From the NCBI GenBank assembly GCA_965206655.1, contig CBDBKC010000030.1:1-64000 (forward strand): a stretch of DNA of 64,000 nt, given 5' to 3'. The position numbers and the translations under genes were made by a program. Shown here piece after piece: positions 8,591 through 16,125 of this stretch (positions within the stretch are counted from its first letter, which is position 1; the number at the start of each line of letters is the position of its first letter). The notes under the pieces were generated by a model, which saw nothing but the letters and a program-made list of their open reading frames with translations, searched no databases and was not told the origin of the DNA. Source of the stretch: JAPPLB01 sp965206655 (GTDB lineage: Bacteria > Acidobacteriota > Terriglobia > Bryobacterales > UBA6623).

Positions 8591-9415
8591 CTAAGGGGCC
8601 GGGTCGAATTCGAAGCGGTTGATGATGACTTCCACGGATTTGCCGTCGGTGGGTGGGCGGCCTTGGAAGAGCCAGAGGTTGATGCGCGGGTTTTCGTCCC
8701 AGCTTGCGGGGATGCCGTTGTTGAATGGGTGGCTGGAATAAAGTGGGCCCGGGTCGTTCGGGGTCCAGTGTCCGACGCGGCTTTCGAATTGGGCAACACC
8801 GGGAGTCCATGTCAAGATCTGCGTCGTTTGGGCGGCGCCGGTTTGGAAGAAACGGAACATATTGCCCTGTTGATCGTAGGGTTGCACGACGTATTGCGCG
8901 TTGAGATTGTTCGGGTCGGACCAGCGGGAAAACTCGATGTCGAGTTCGCGATGGTTGTCGGCCGGTTGGTCGCTCCAGGTGAACAGGCCGAGGACGACAT
9001 TGGGGTCGAGGTTGTCGACCGGGCTGTCGAGGTGGAAGCGGTACGTGCCATAGCCGAGCGTACAGAGGTTGATGACCTCGGCGGCGTACCACTTGCCCTT
9101 TCGGCGGCGGATCTTCATGTGGAGACGTCCGTCGGCGTCGACCCAGACGCTATCGGTGCTGTCGGAAAAGCGGTTGGGGCCGGGGCCGGCTGTCGAGTTA
9201 CCGTGGTCTTTGACGGCCCAGACGTGGTCGGCGAACGCGATGCGTGTCGTGTAGCCGGTATAGGTAACGGCGCAATCGGGCGGCCGGGTTGGCGGAGGTG
9301 GCGGCGGTTTCTTGCCTCCGCGACCCTTGCCAGGCGCGGCCCAGATGGCTCCGGCCATCAGCAGAGTCAGCAACAACGTCCGTAGCAGAACGAGTTTTCC
9401 GTTTCCGTGATACAT
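8591..9415 (-). CDS. secreted glycoside hydrolase family 16-like protein
   Basis: This is a 274-residue protein with a signal peptide (LLLTLLMAGAIWAAPG) and a short proline run, followed by a beta-jelly-roll region. The GH16 catalytic signature ExDxE is present as RELDIEFSRW, with the two Glu as nucleophile and acid/base. GH16 enzymes cleave beta-1,3/1,4-glucans, agar-type polymers or related glycans outside the cell. The start at ATG 9415 gives the signal peptide directly. The gene stands alone between the RAYT debris and the methyltransferase. The exact polysaccharide is not predictable. Confidence in the family is good because the motif and the surrounding strand pattern (TYRFHLDSP...NVVLGLFTW) fit. 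Confidence 0.82.
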   Translation of the reverse strand: MYHGNGKLVLLRTLLLTLLMAGAIWAAPGKGRGGKKPPPPPPTRPPDCAVTYTGYTTRIAFADHVWAVKDHGNSTAGPGPNRFSDSTDSVWVDADGRLHMKIRRRKGKWYAAEVINLCTLGYGTYRFHLDSPVDNLDPNVVLGLFTWSDQPADNHRELDIEFSRWSDPNNLNAQYVVQPYDQQGNMFRFFQTGAAQTTQILTWTPGVAQFESRVGHWTPNDPGPLYSSHPFNNGIPASWDENPRINLWLFQGRPPTDGKSVEVIINRFEFDPAP

Positions 9416-9563
9416 ATGTCCCCTCGAGGGCTTGTAAGAAGCCCGCTTACCGTGCGAACGGCACTCTGTGAATTCGTGGGGGGATGTTCGTGCGTTCTGA
9501 TCGGAACGCTCTTCTAGTTTACACCGCCGATTGGATGGGAGTGCCCGGCGATCGTCTTTCGGC

Positions 9564-10445
9564 TCAAGAGGATTCGTGTCGATAGAAGACGAGCGAGGTG
9601 CCGAGGTAGTGGTAGAGTTTCCGGGTCTTGGACAGGTCGTTGAGAGAGCGCATCAGTCCGGGCCAGTGCTGGTCGTAGTCGTGCCAGAGAATGAGGCCTC
9701 CGGGCCGGACCATGTCTAGCGCCTTACGAGTGTCGCTCTCGACGACTTCGTAGGTATGACCGCCGTCGATGAAGACGAAGTCGATCTTGCGACGGTAGGG
9801 AGAGAAATCGAATTTGGTTGAGTTGCCGTGGAGCCGCTCGATCTTTTGCTTGACGGCGGTGTCGATCCCGGGATCATCGAAGCAAGGCCGGGCGTTGTCT
9901 TCGTCGACGGCGAGGTTCATATCCGAACCGGCCAGCAGGCGGTCGCGGAGCCCCATCGCTTTGGCTTCCTGTTCGTCGAGATCGAGTGTGAAGATACGGG
10001 CGTCTTCGGCAACGTTGCGGGCCAGGTTGAGGGTCGTTCGGCCGCGGAAGGTGCCGATTTCGAAGAGCGTGCGAGCAGAAATCGCTTGAGCGGCGAGGAC
10101 GATGAGGGTGATGTCCTGTACCGTCGTATCGCCGAACCCGTAGCCCGCCGGCTCGAATCGAACGGAACCGGCGGTTGATCCGGGCAATAGCTCCTCCAGG
10201 TCGCTGATCGGAATCATCGCGGAGGCACCGGCCCCGCGTTGCGCGCGGGCATGGCGCAACCGCGCGAGCAGCGGTTCCCAGATTGCGGCCGTTGCGCCGA
10301 AAGCGGCGGCCAGCAGGGAGAGCGTCAGGGGGGACAGGCCAAGCAGCGTGAGGCCAAACCAAACGAAGCAAAAGGCTCCGGCGGCCAGGATTAAAGCGAG
10401 GGTGATTCTCTTGCGTGAGGCGATCACAAGCGAAAGGCTCGGCAC
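9564..10445 (-). CDS. membrane-anchored class I SAM methyltransferase (Methyltransf_24 type)
   Basis: The N-terminal part holds one or two hydrophobic segments (LALILAAGAFCFVWFGLTLL and a following one). A class I methyltransferase domain follows, with motif I LFEIGTFRGRTTLNLA, then FTLDLDE and IDFVFIDGGHTYEVVESDTRKAL...GGLILWHDY. This pattern is common in methyltransferases acting on small or glycan substrates. The GTG at 10445 is chosen because it avoids overlap with the upstream transporter gene. ATG 10517 would overlap it by 26 bp and is possible. No convincing Shine-Dalgarno is visible for either. It is probably cotranscribed with the transporter. Substrate unknown. Confidence 0.78.
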   Translation of the reverse strand: MPSLSLVIASRKRITLALILAAGAFCFVWFGLTLLGLSPLTLSLLAAAFGATAAIWEPLLARLRHARAQRGAGASAMIPISDLEELLPGSTAGSVRFEPAGYGFGDTTVQDITLIVLAAQAISARTLFEIGTFRGRTTLNLARNVAEDARIFTLDLDEQEAKAMGLRDRLLAGSDMNLAVDEDNARPCFDDPGIDTAVKQKIERLHGNSTKFDFSPYRRKIDFVFIDGGHTYEVVESDTRKALDMVRPGGLILWHDYDQHWPGLMRSLNDLSKTRKLYHYLGTSLVFYRHESS

Positions 10446-10491
10446 TGTCCAACGGCTCGGGCGGGGTGAGTGACCAGAATAGCAAGCCGCG

Positions 10492-11745
10492 CTATGCCGC
10501 TTGATGCTCCGAATCATCAGGGATGACGGGTGTGTGCGGGTCAATCCCAAACCAGAACAGTGAGCCGATGAAGTAGACCGCGGCGACGCCGTAAAGCGGC
10601 GCATCCCAGCCATAAGCGTCGATGGCGTAGCCGATGGCGATGGAGGCGATGGTGCCGCCGATTTGTCCGGCGGTATTCATGGCGCCGCTGACCGAACCGA
10701 CGTAGTCGCGCCCGACATCGAGGCAGACGGCCCAGGAATTCGGCAGGGCGAATTGGATAGCCGAATAGCCCAGTGTGAGCATTAGCATGGCCTGGGTGAC
10801 ATCTTCAATACCGATTGCGATGAGGATGCAGGTGGCGCTGACGAGGCCGGCGCCGAGGCCCACGCTGCGTCGGGCCCAAGTGAGACCGATCTTCTTGACC
10901 AGGACGTCGACCGTATGTCCGCCAAGGTAGTTGAAAACGGCGCTGAGGAGGAACGGCATGGCAACGTAAGGTGCGAAGTCGACCAGCCCTTTTGATTCCA
11001 CCAAATAGCCGGGAAGCCAGAAGATGAACCAATACGAACCGTAGACGCTGATGTGGTACATCGCGATGATGTACCACATGTTCGGGCTGCGAAGCATCCG
11101 CAGGAAATTACCGTGGGGGGACCCGAGGTTGGGCGGTCCGATGCGCTCGAGTTCGGCGGCGTTGACACCATTTTTTTGCCTCGGATTGTTTCGGAACCAG
11201 CGGTACCAGAAAACGGCCCAAACGAGGCCAAACACACTGAAGATGTAGAAGACAGCACGCCAGTCGTAGTTGCGGAGGATGGGCTGGATGAGGAACGGCG
11301 CCAAACCACCACCAACGCTGGCGGCCATCCAGACGACGCCTTGGGCGCGGCCGCGTTCATCGGCCGGGAACCAGCTTCGGATTACGCAGGTGGCGTTGGG
11401 GAAGGCGCCTGCTTGCAGACCGCCGAAAACGAAGCGCACCGCCAGGAGCCAGATATATCCACTCACAACGCCAGTGAGTGCGGTTAAGGCAGACCACCAG
11501 AGGACAAGGTGCGTCAAGACGGACCTTGGGCCGAAGCGGTCGCCGAGCCAGCCCGTAGGAATTTCGAAAATGCCGTAACTGAGAGTGAACGCGCTAAAGA
11601 CATATCCCATTTGGGCGTTGGTGAGACCGAGGTCTTGGGTGAGCGGGGTCTTGACGTTGGCGATGGCGAGGCGGTCGAGGTAGGTCATGACCGAAAACGC
11701 GAACAGAGCCGCGAGGACGGACCAACGCATGCGGGTGGGCTGCAT
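10492..11745 (-). CDS. MFS transporter, ACS (anion:cation symporter) family
   Basis: This is a twelve-helix major facilitator protein. The start of helix 1 (MRWSVLAALFAFSVMTYLDRLAIANV) and the loop GWLGDRFGPRSVL match the ACS family, which imports hexuronates, galactonate, glucarate and related sugar acids by proton symport. ATG 11745 is chosen because it places the first helix at the usual distance; an in-frame ATG at 11796 would add 17 polar residues. The gene is divergent from the spermidine-dehydrogenase-like gene and lies on the other strand from the glucarate-dehydratase-like gene, whose substrate it might import. That link is inferred from function, not from an operon. Confidence 0.88.
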   Translation of the reverse strand: MQPTRMRWSVLAALFAFSVMTYLDRLAIANVKTPLTQDLGLTNAQMGYVFSAFTLSYGIFEIPTGWLGDRFGPRSVLTHLVLWWSALTALTGVVSGYIWLLAVRFVFGGLQAGAFPNATCVIRSWFPADERGRAQGVVWMAASVGGGLAPFLIQPILRNYDWRAVFYIFSVFGLVWAVFWYRWFRNNPRQKNGVNAAELERIGPPNLGSPHGNFLRMLRSPNMWYIIAMYHISVYGSYWFIFWLPGYLVESKGLVDFAPYVAMPFLLSAVFNYLGGHTVDVLVKKIGLTWARRSVGLGAGLVSATCILIAIGIEDVTQAMLMLTLGYSAIQFALPNSWAVCLDVGRDYVGSVSGAMNTAGQIGGTIASIAIGYAIDAYGWDAPLYGVAAVYFIGSLFWFGIDPHTPVIPDDSEHQAA

Positions 11746-11871
11746 AGGGTTGAGATTATGGCAGAAAGCGGCCGACGCCGAGACACGCTCGTTCATCGCA
11801 CGCGGCTGAAACGGGGGGGCCGGGGAGGGCTGTGGTGTAAAGTAGGCACGGTCTAGGGGTTTGGAGAGTCA

Positions 11872-13668
11872 ATGACAAGGCGGGACTTCCTGAATGGCGT
11901 TTTGATCGGCAGTGGGACGCCGCTGCTGGGGGCATCTCCGCTATCCGGCGCCGGATGGGATGGGCCGGGGGGCGTCGGAGACTATCGCACGAGTCACGGG
12001 AATCCTTGGAAGGTCCTGGAGGCGGCGCATCGTATTAGAGACCGTGAGTTCGCCGCGGACGAGTTGGCGGCGGAAGACACGGGAGAGGAGTTTGACCTCG
12101 TTGTTATCGGGGGCGGAATGAGTGGGCTGGGGGCCGCGCTGCGCTTCCAACAGGAACGTGGCCGGGACCAGACGTGCCTCATTCTGGACAATCATCCGAT
12201 TTTCGGGGGCGAGTCGAAGCGCAATGAGTTCATCGTTCGGGGTCAGAGGCTGATGGCTCCACAAGGCGCGAACGAGTTCAATGTCCCGACTGATCCTGAC
12301 AGCGACGGTTACGAGATTTTTGAGCAACTCAAGATTCCCCGTCGCTTCGAGTACCAAGGCTGGCCGGAGGGTTTACGGGAGCTGGAGTTTGACCGGACGA
12401 ACTATGGCTTTCAACATTGGCTCCATGCGCCGAGCTTCGGCCACCAGGTAGACGGCAAGTGGGTGCGTGACTTCTGGAAGGAGCACGCTTCGGAGAGCCT
12501 TCGGAATTGGAAATACGCGAAGCAGAAGTACTTCGACGGGAAAGACTACCGCCGGTGGCTCGACACGATGACCTACAAAGCGTACATCGAAAACGTCATG
12601 AGGCTGCCACCTAATGTAACGAATTATGCAGACCCGATTTTGGCTGCGGCGATCGGGCTCGGCTGCGATGCGCTTTCGGCGTATGCCGCTCATCAGATCG
12701 GGATGCCGGGTTTTGCGGGGCTGTCAGGGAATTCGGGTTTCCCGATCGAATTTGAAGACGTGCCGGAAACCGAATGGCAGATGTTTCCGGGGGGCAATAC
12801 CGGCCTGGCGCGTTACGCCGTCAAGTCACTCGTGCCGGAGTCGATTCCCGGCGGCCATGGCGTCGACGACGTCGTCAATGGAAGGCTGAACTTCCGGGCG
12901 CTTGACCGGCCCGGCGCTTCGTTCCGGCTGCGCCTGTCGGCAACCACGGTACGGGTCGAGCAGACGGAGGAACACGCGATCGTCACGTATCTGAAAGACG
13001 GTCGGCTGGAGCGGATTCGGGCCCGCGGGGTCGTTATGGCTTGCGGGAGCTGGGTGAGCAAGCACATCGTACGAGGGTTAGGTTCGGAGAAGAGCGCGGC
13101 CTTTCGCTCATTCCATCACTCGCCGGTTTTGGTGTTCAATGTCGCGGTGAAGAACTGGCGTTTTCTCTACGATTTGGGGATCACGTCGGCACGATGGACG
13201 CAGGGTTTTGGATTCAGTTGCAACGTTCGACGCCAGATGATCACTCGTGGATACCGGCCTCGTTTCTCTCCGGACTCGCCGAACGTCATTACGCTCTACG
13301 TGCCGCTCTACTATCCCGGGTTGCCGGCGGAGGAGCAAGGGTTCAAGGGTCGTCACGAGATGCTGTCCACGCCATTTGCCGGGTATGAAGAGAAGATCCG
13401 CGATCAGCTTCGGAGCCTGTTCGGCGCCTCGGCGGTGAAGGCGATTGCTGGGATCATTCTGAACCGCTGGGGTCACGCCTACGTCAATCCCGCGCCTGGT
13501 TTCTACTTCGGGCGGGACGGTAAGCCTGCCCCGTCCGATGTGATTCGGAAGCCGCTTGGGCGGGTGACATTCGCTCACTCGGAGCTGAACGGACACCAGT
13601 TTTGGTTGGGAGCGGTTCGGGAAGGGCGGCGAGCCGTGGATCAGTTGCGGGAGTCGTATCTGGGATAG
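11872..13668 (+). CDS. Tat-exported FAD oxidoreductase, spermidine-dehydrogenase-like
   Basis: This is a 598-residue flavoprotein. The N-terminus MTRRDFLNGVLIGSG is a Tat signal. The FAD-binding Rossmann motif is DLVVIGGGMSGLGAAL near residues 75-90, followed by LILDNHPIFGGESKRNEF, a segment characteristic of spermidine dehydrogenase relatives (periplasmic polyamine-oxidising enzymes). The C-terminus contains HSELNGHQFWLGAVREGRRAVDQL, the usual second FAD-contact region. It is divergent from the MFS transporter, with about 120 bp between them that must hold both promoters. The substrate could be another amine or alcohol; family assignment is firm, substrate is inference. Confidence 0.82.
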   Translation: MTRRDFLNGVLIGSGTPLLGASPLSGAGWDGPGGVGDYRTSHGNPWKVLEAAHRIRDREFAADELAAEDTGEEFDLVVIGGGMSGLGAALRFQQERGRDQTCLILDNHPIFGGESKRNEFIVRGQRLMAPQGANEFNVPTDPDSDGYEIFEQLKIPRRFEYQGWPEGLRELEFDRTNYGFQHWLHAPSFGHQVDGKWVRDFWKEHASESLRNWKYAKQKYFDGKDYRRWLDTMTYKAYIENVMRLPPNVTNYADPILAAAIGLGCDALSAYAAHQIGMPGFAGLSGNSGFPIEFEDVPETEWQMFPGGNTGLARYAVKSLVPESIPGGHGVDDVVNGRLNFRALDRPGASFRLRLSATTVRVEQTEEHAIVTYLKDGRLERIRARGVVMACGSWVSKHIVRGLGSEKSAAFRSFHHSPVLVFNVAVKNWRFLYDLGITSARWTQGFGFSCNVRRQMITRGYRPRFSPDSPNVITLYVPLYYPGLPAEEQGFKGRHEMLSTPFAGYEEKIRDQLRSLFGASAVKAIAGIILNRWGHAYVNPAPGFYFGRDGKPAPSDVIRKPLGRVTFAHSELNGHQFWLGAVREGRRAVDQLRESYLG

Positions 13669-13834
13669 CCCAGCGAGCCCAGCGGCGAGCGCAGAGGAAG
13701 TGAGCCGGATTCGGATAGAATGGGGCTGCCGTAGGCGTGCGCCGGCCTAAGGGTTGAGGCGTGCCGCGCCAACATTGCGAATCGAGTGCGGACGATTCGT
13801 AAGCCGGCTCCATACCGATTCCGCCCCTTCTCAC

Positions 13835-16081
13835 ATGGCTCAATCCAGCAGTGCGGACTACGAGCGGAAGCTAAAGAACGAGCAGCAGCATTTTCGAGAT
13901 CAAACGAACGTACATGACCTGCCACCCATTTTCCATTACTGGGCGCACAAGTACGTTCGCCCAATGGCCGCGGAGTATGGTTTTACGATCGCCGAAGAGT
14001 TTTACGCCAAGTATTTAGCGCTGGCCGCGAAAGTCTCCCAGAATGAGCTTCCTGTTTTTTTGAGTCTAGGGGCAGGGAATTGCGACGCCGAGGTCCGCGT
14101 TGCTCGGATGCTGCGCGACGCGGGTGTCACGGACTTCGTTATCGAGTGCCTCGATCTCAATTCGGTCATGCTGGAGCGGGGAAGGCTTCTCGCCAGGGAA
14201 GCGGGCGTGGCGGAGAACCTGGCGTTTCTGGAGGGGGATTTTAATACCTGGTCGGCGCAGCGGACGTATGCGGCTGTGATCGCAAACCAGGCTTTGCATC
14301 ATATGGTTGAGCTTGAGCATGTTTATGACGAGGTCAAGAGATGCCTGCTTCCGCACGGTTACTTTGTCACGAGCGACATGATCGGCCGCAATGGCCACAT
14401 GAGGTGGCCGGAGGCGCTGCGGGAAGTGAAGCGGTTTTGGCGCGAGCTGCCCGTTGAATACCGATGGAATCGAGCGCTCGAGCGGTACGAGGAAGAATAC
14501 ATTGACCACGACTGCTCGGCCGACGGCTTTGAAGGCGTGCGGGCCCAAGATGTGTTGCCTCTGCTGCTGGAGCGTTTCAACTTCCCCTTGTTCGTCGCTT
14601 TTGGAAACGTGATCAACGTATTTGTTGATAGAAACTTTGGCTTTCACTTTGACGACAAGGCCGTCTGGGATCGTGATTTCATCGACCGGGTGCATGCGTT
14701 CGATGAGCAAGCGATTTTGAGCGGCGCAGTAACTCCCACGCAGATGTTCGCGGTCATGACGAGCGAGCCGTGCGATGAACATCAGCATTCGCGCGGACTC
14801 TCGCCCGAGCAGTGTGTGAGGAGAGAGTCGCATGCGCCGGCGGGAAGAACGGGGCTCGCGATCGAGGCGACGTCGTTGAGGCCGCTGGAGGAAGACTCGG
14901 CCGCGTACCGACAGCAACTGACGGTGTCCGGCGGGAAGCCAGGGGACGTGTGGTCTGCTCAGGGGTTGCCGCGAGGAATTGAGCTGAGTCCTTCGGGCGT
15001 TCTGGGTGGCAGAGTGAGGGAGTCCGGTGTGTTTACGCCTGCGCTCACGGTTGCGGATCGGTCCGGTTCGAAACTCTCGGTGACTCAGCGCTATACGATT
15101 CTTGTGAGAGACGACGAGATAACACCCGAGTTGGAAGTAAAGACCCGAAGCGTGTTGCGGAATGGCCGTGTCAACAGCGCCCATCGGCAGCAGCTTGGTG
15201 CGCGAGGCGGCAGCCCGCCGTACCGCTGGTCGGTAGTAGCGGGGATGCTTCCACCCGGTCTAGTGATAGAGGCGGGGACAGGAGTCGTCTCGGGTACGCC
15301 GACGGCACATGGGACCTTTCGGTTTACCGCGCAGGTGATGGGCGAGACGTCCGAGGCGGCCGCCTCGGAGTTTGAACTTTCGATTGATCGGGATCAGGGA
15401 CCCGGTCGATTGGTGCTTCCGCAGGTGGCGTGCGGCGAGGGTTGGAAGACGTATCTGCGTCTAGTGAACCCTTCGCCGTCAGCGGTGGAAGTTAGTATTG
15501 TCTTCCGGGGCGATGACGGGCGTCCGCTTAAACTTCCCGTGCGGACAAGCGTCTCCGGGCGAACGGAGAGTCGAGTGGCGGACCGAGTTGGCGCGACCGT
15601 TCAACCCGGCTCCGGTTTGGATATCGAGACGGCGGATCAAGGTGGGTTGGAGCGGGCCGGATGGGCGGAGGTCGAATGTAAGGGCCCCATCACCGGATAC
15701 GCGGAGTTTGAGTCGTCGTCATCGGGCAGAGCGGCCGCGGAGATGGTATCCGTATGTGAGCCGTCATTCTTGCTGCCCTATGACAACACGGGCGGCCGCC
15801 AGGTTGGGATGGCTATCGTGAACCCGGATGGCTCAGCGCCCGCACAAATCGTAGCGACGATGTGGGACAGCGATTGGGTGGAGCTCCGCGTGGAAGATTT
15901 GGAATTGCCCGTTAAGGGGCACCAGTCGTTCATGCTCGCTTCCCGGTTTCCGGTCACGGCCGGAAAACGTGGTGTGATCGAGTTTCGCTCTGGTTCGGGG
16001 GCGGAGATCAGCGGGTTGGGTTTGCAGTTTGGCGCGGATGGCCGCTTCGTCATGAGTCCCAGGCTCGTGGCGTCGGGATAG
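13835..16081 (+). CDS. methyltransferase fused to putative Ig (He_PIG-like) domains
   Basis: This is a 748-residue protein with no signal peptide. Residues ~1-330 form a class I SAM methyltransferase: motif I VFLSLGAGNCDAEV, acidic end of strand 2 ECLDLN, FLEGDFNTW, NQALHHM and LLPHGYFVTSDMIG. From ~340 the sequence changes to repeats of the putative Ig type: GLPRGIELSPSGVLGGRV...SGVFTPALTV, then GMLPPGLVIEAGTGVVSGTP...GTFRFTAQV. The last ~200 residues (from LVLPQVACGEGWKTYLRLVN) resemble the beta-rich C-terminal modules of acidobacterial secreted proteins. The ATG at 13835 begins MAQSSSADYERK; upstream sequence in this frame looks non-coding. The mix of a cytosolic enzyme with typically extracellular modules is odd. 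Confidence 0.82.
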   Translation: MAQSSSADYERKLKNEQQHFRDQTNVHDLPPIFHYWAHKYVRPMAAEYGFTIAEEFYAKYLALAAKVSQNELPVFLSLGAGNCDAEVRVARMLRDAGVTDFVIECLDLNSVMLERGRLLAREAGVAENLAFLEGDFNTWSAQRTYAAVIANQALHHMVELEHVYDEVKRCLLPHGYFVTSDMIGRNGHMRWPEALREVKRFWRELPVEYRWNRALERYEEEYIDHDCSADGFEGVRAQDVLPLLLERFNFPLFVAFGNVINVFVDRNFGFHFDDKAVWDRDFIDRVHAFDEQAILSGAVTPTQMFAVMTSEPCDEHQHSRGLSPEQCVRRESHAPAGRTGLAIEATSLRPLEEDSAAYRQQLTVSGGKPGDVWSAQGLPRGIELSPSGVLGGRVRESGVFTPALTVADRSGSKLSVTQRYTILVRDDEITPELEVKTRSVLRNGRVNSAHRQQLGARGGSPPYRWSVVAGMLPPGLVIEAGTGVVSGTPTAHGTFRFTAQVMGETSEAAASEFELSIDRDQGPGRLVLPQVACGEGWKTYLRLVNPSPSAVEVSIVFRGDDGRPLKLPVRTSVSGRTESRVADRVGATVQPGSGLDIETADQGGLERAGWAEVECKGPITGYAEFESSSSGRAAAEMVSVCEPSFLLPYDNTGGRQVGMAIVNPDGSAPAQIVATMWDSDWVELRVEDLELPVKGHQSFMLASRFPVTAGKRGVIEFRSGSGAEISGLGLQFGADGRFVMSPRLVASG

Positions 16082-16107
16082 TTTACCTCTCGGACGGAAG
16101 GTAAACT
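16080..16107. promoter_or_regulatory. 9-bp perfect inverted repeat before the lipid operon
   Basis: AGTTTACCT at 16080-16088 and AGGTAAACT at 16099-16107 are perfect inverse complements around a 10-nt spacer. They begin inside the stop codon of the methyltransferase-Ig gene and end 18 bp before the ATG of the FAAL gene. No T-run follows, so a factor-independent terminator is unlikely; an operator or an mRNA hairpin is more plausible. Confidence 0.5.
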
Positions 16108-16125
16108 GAAGGACCGTTCGGTTCC

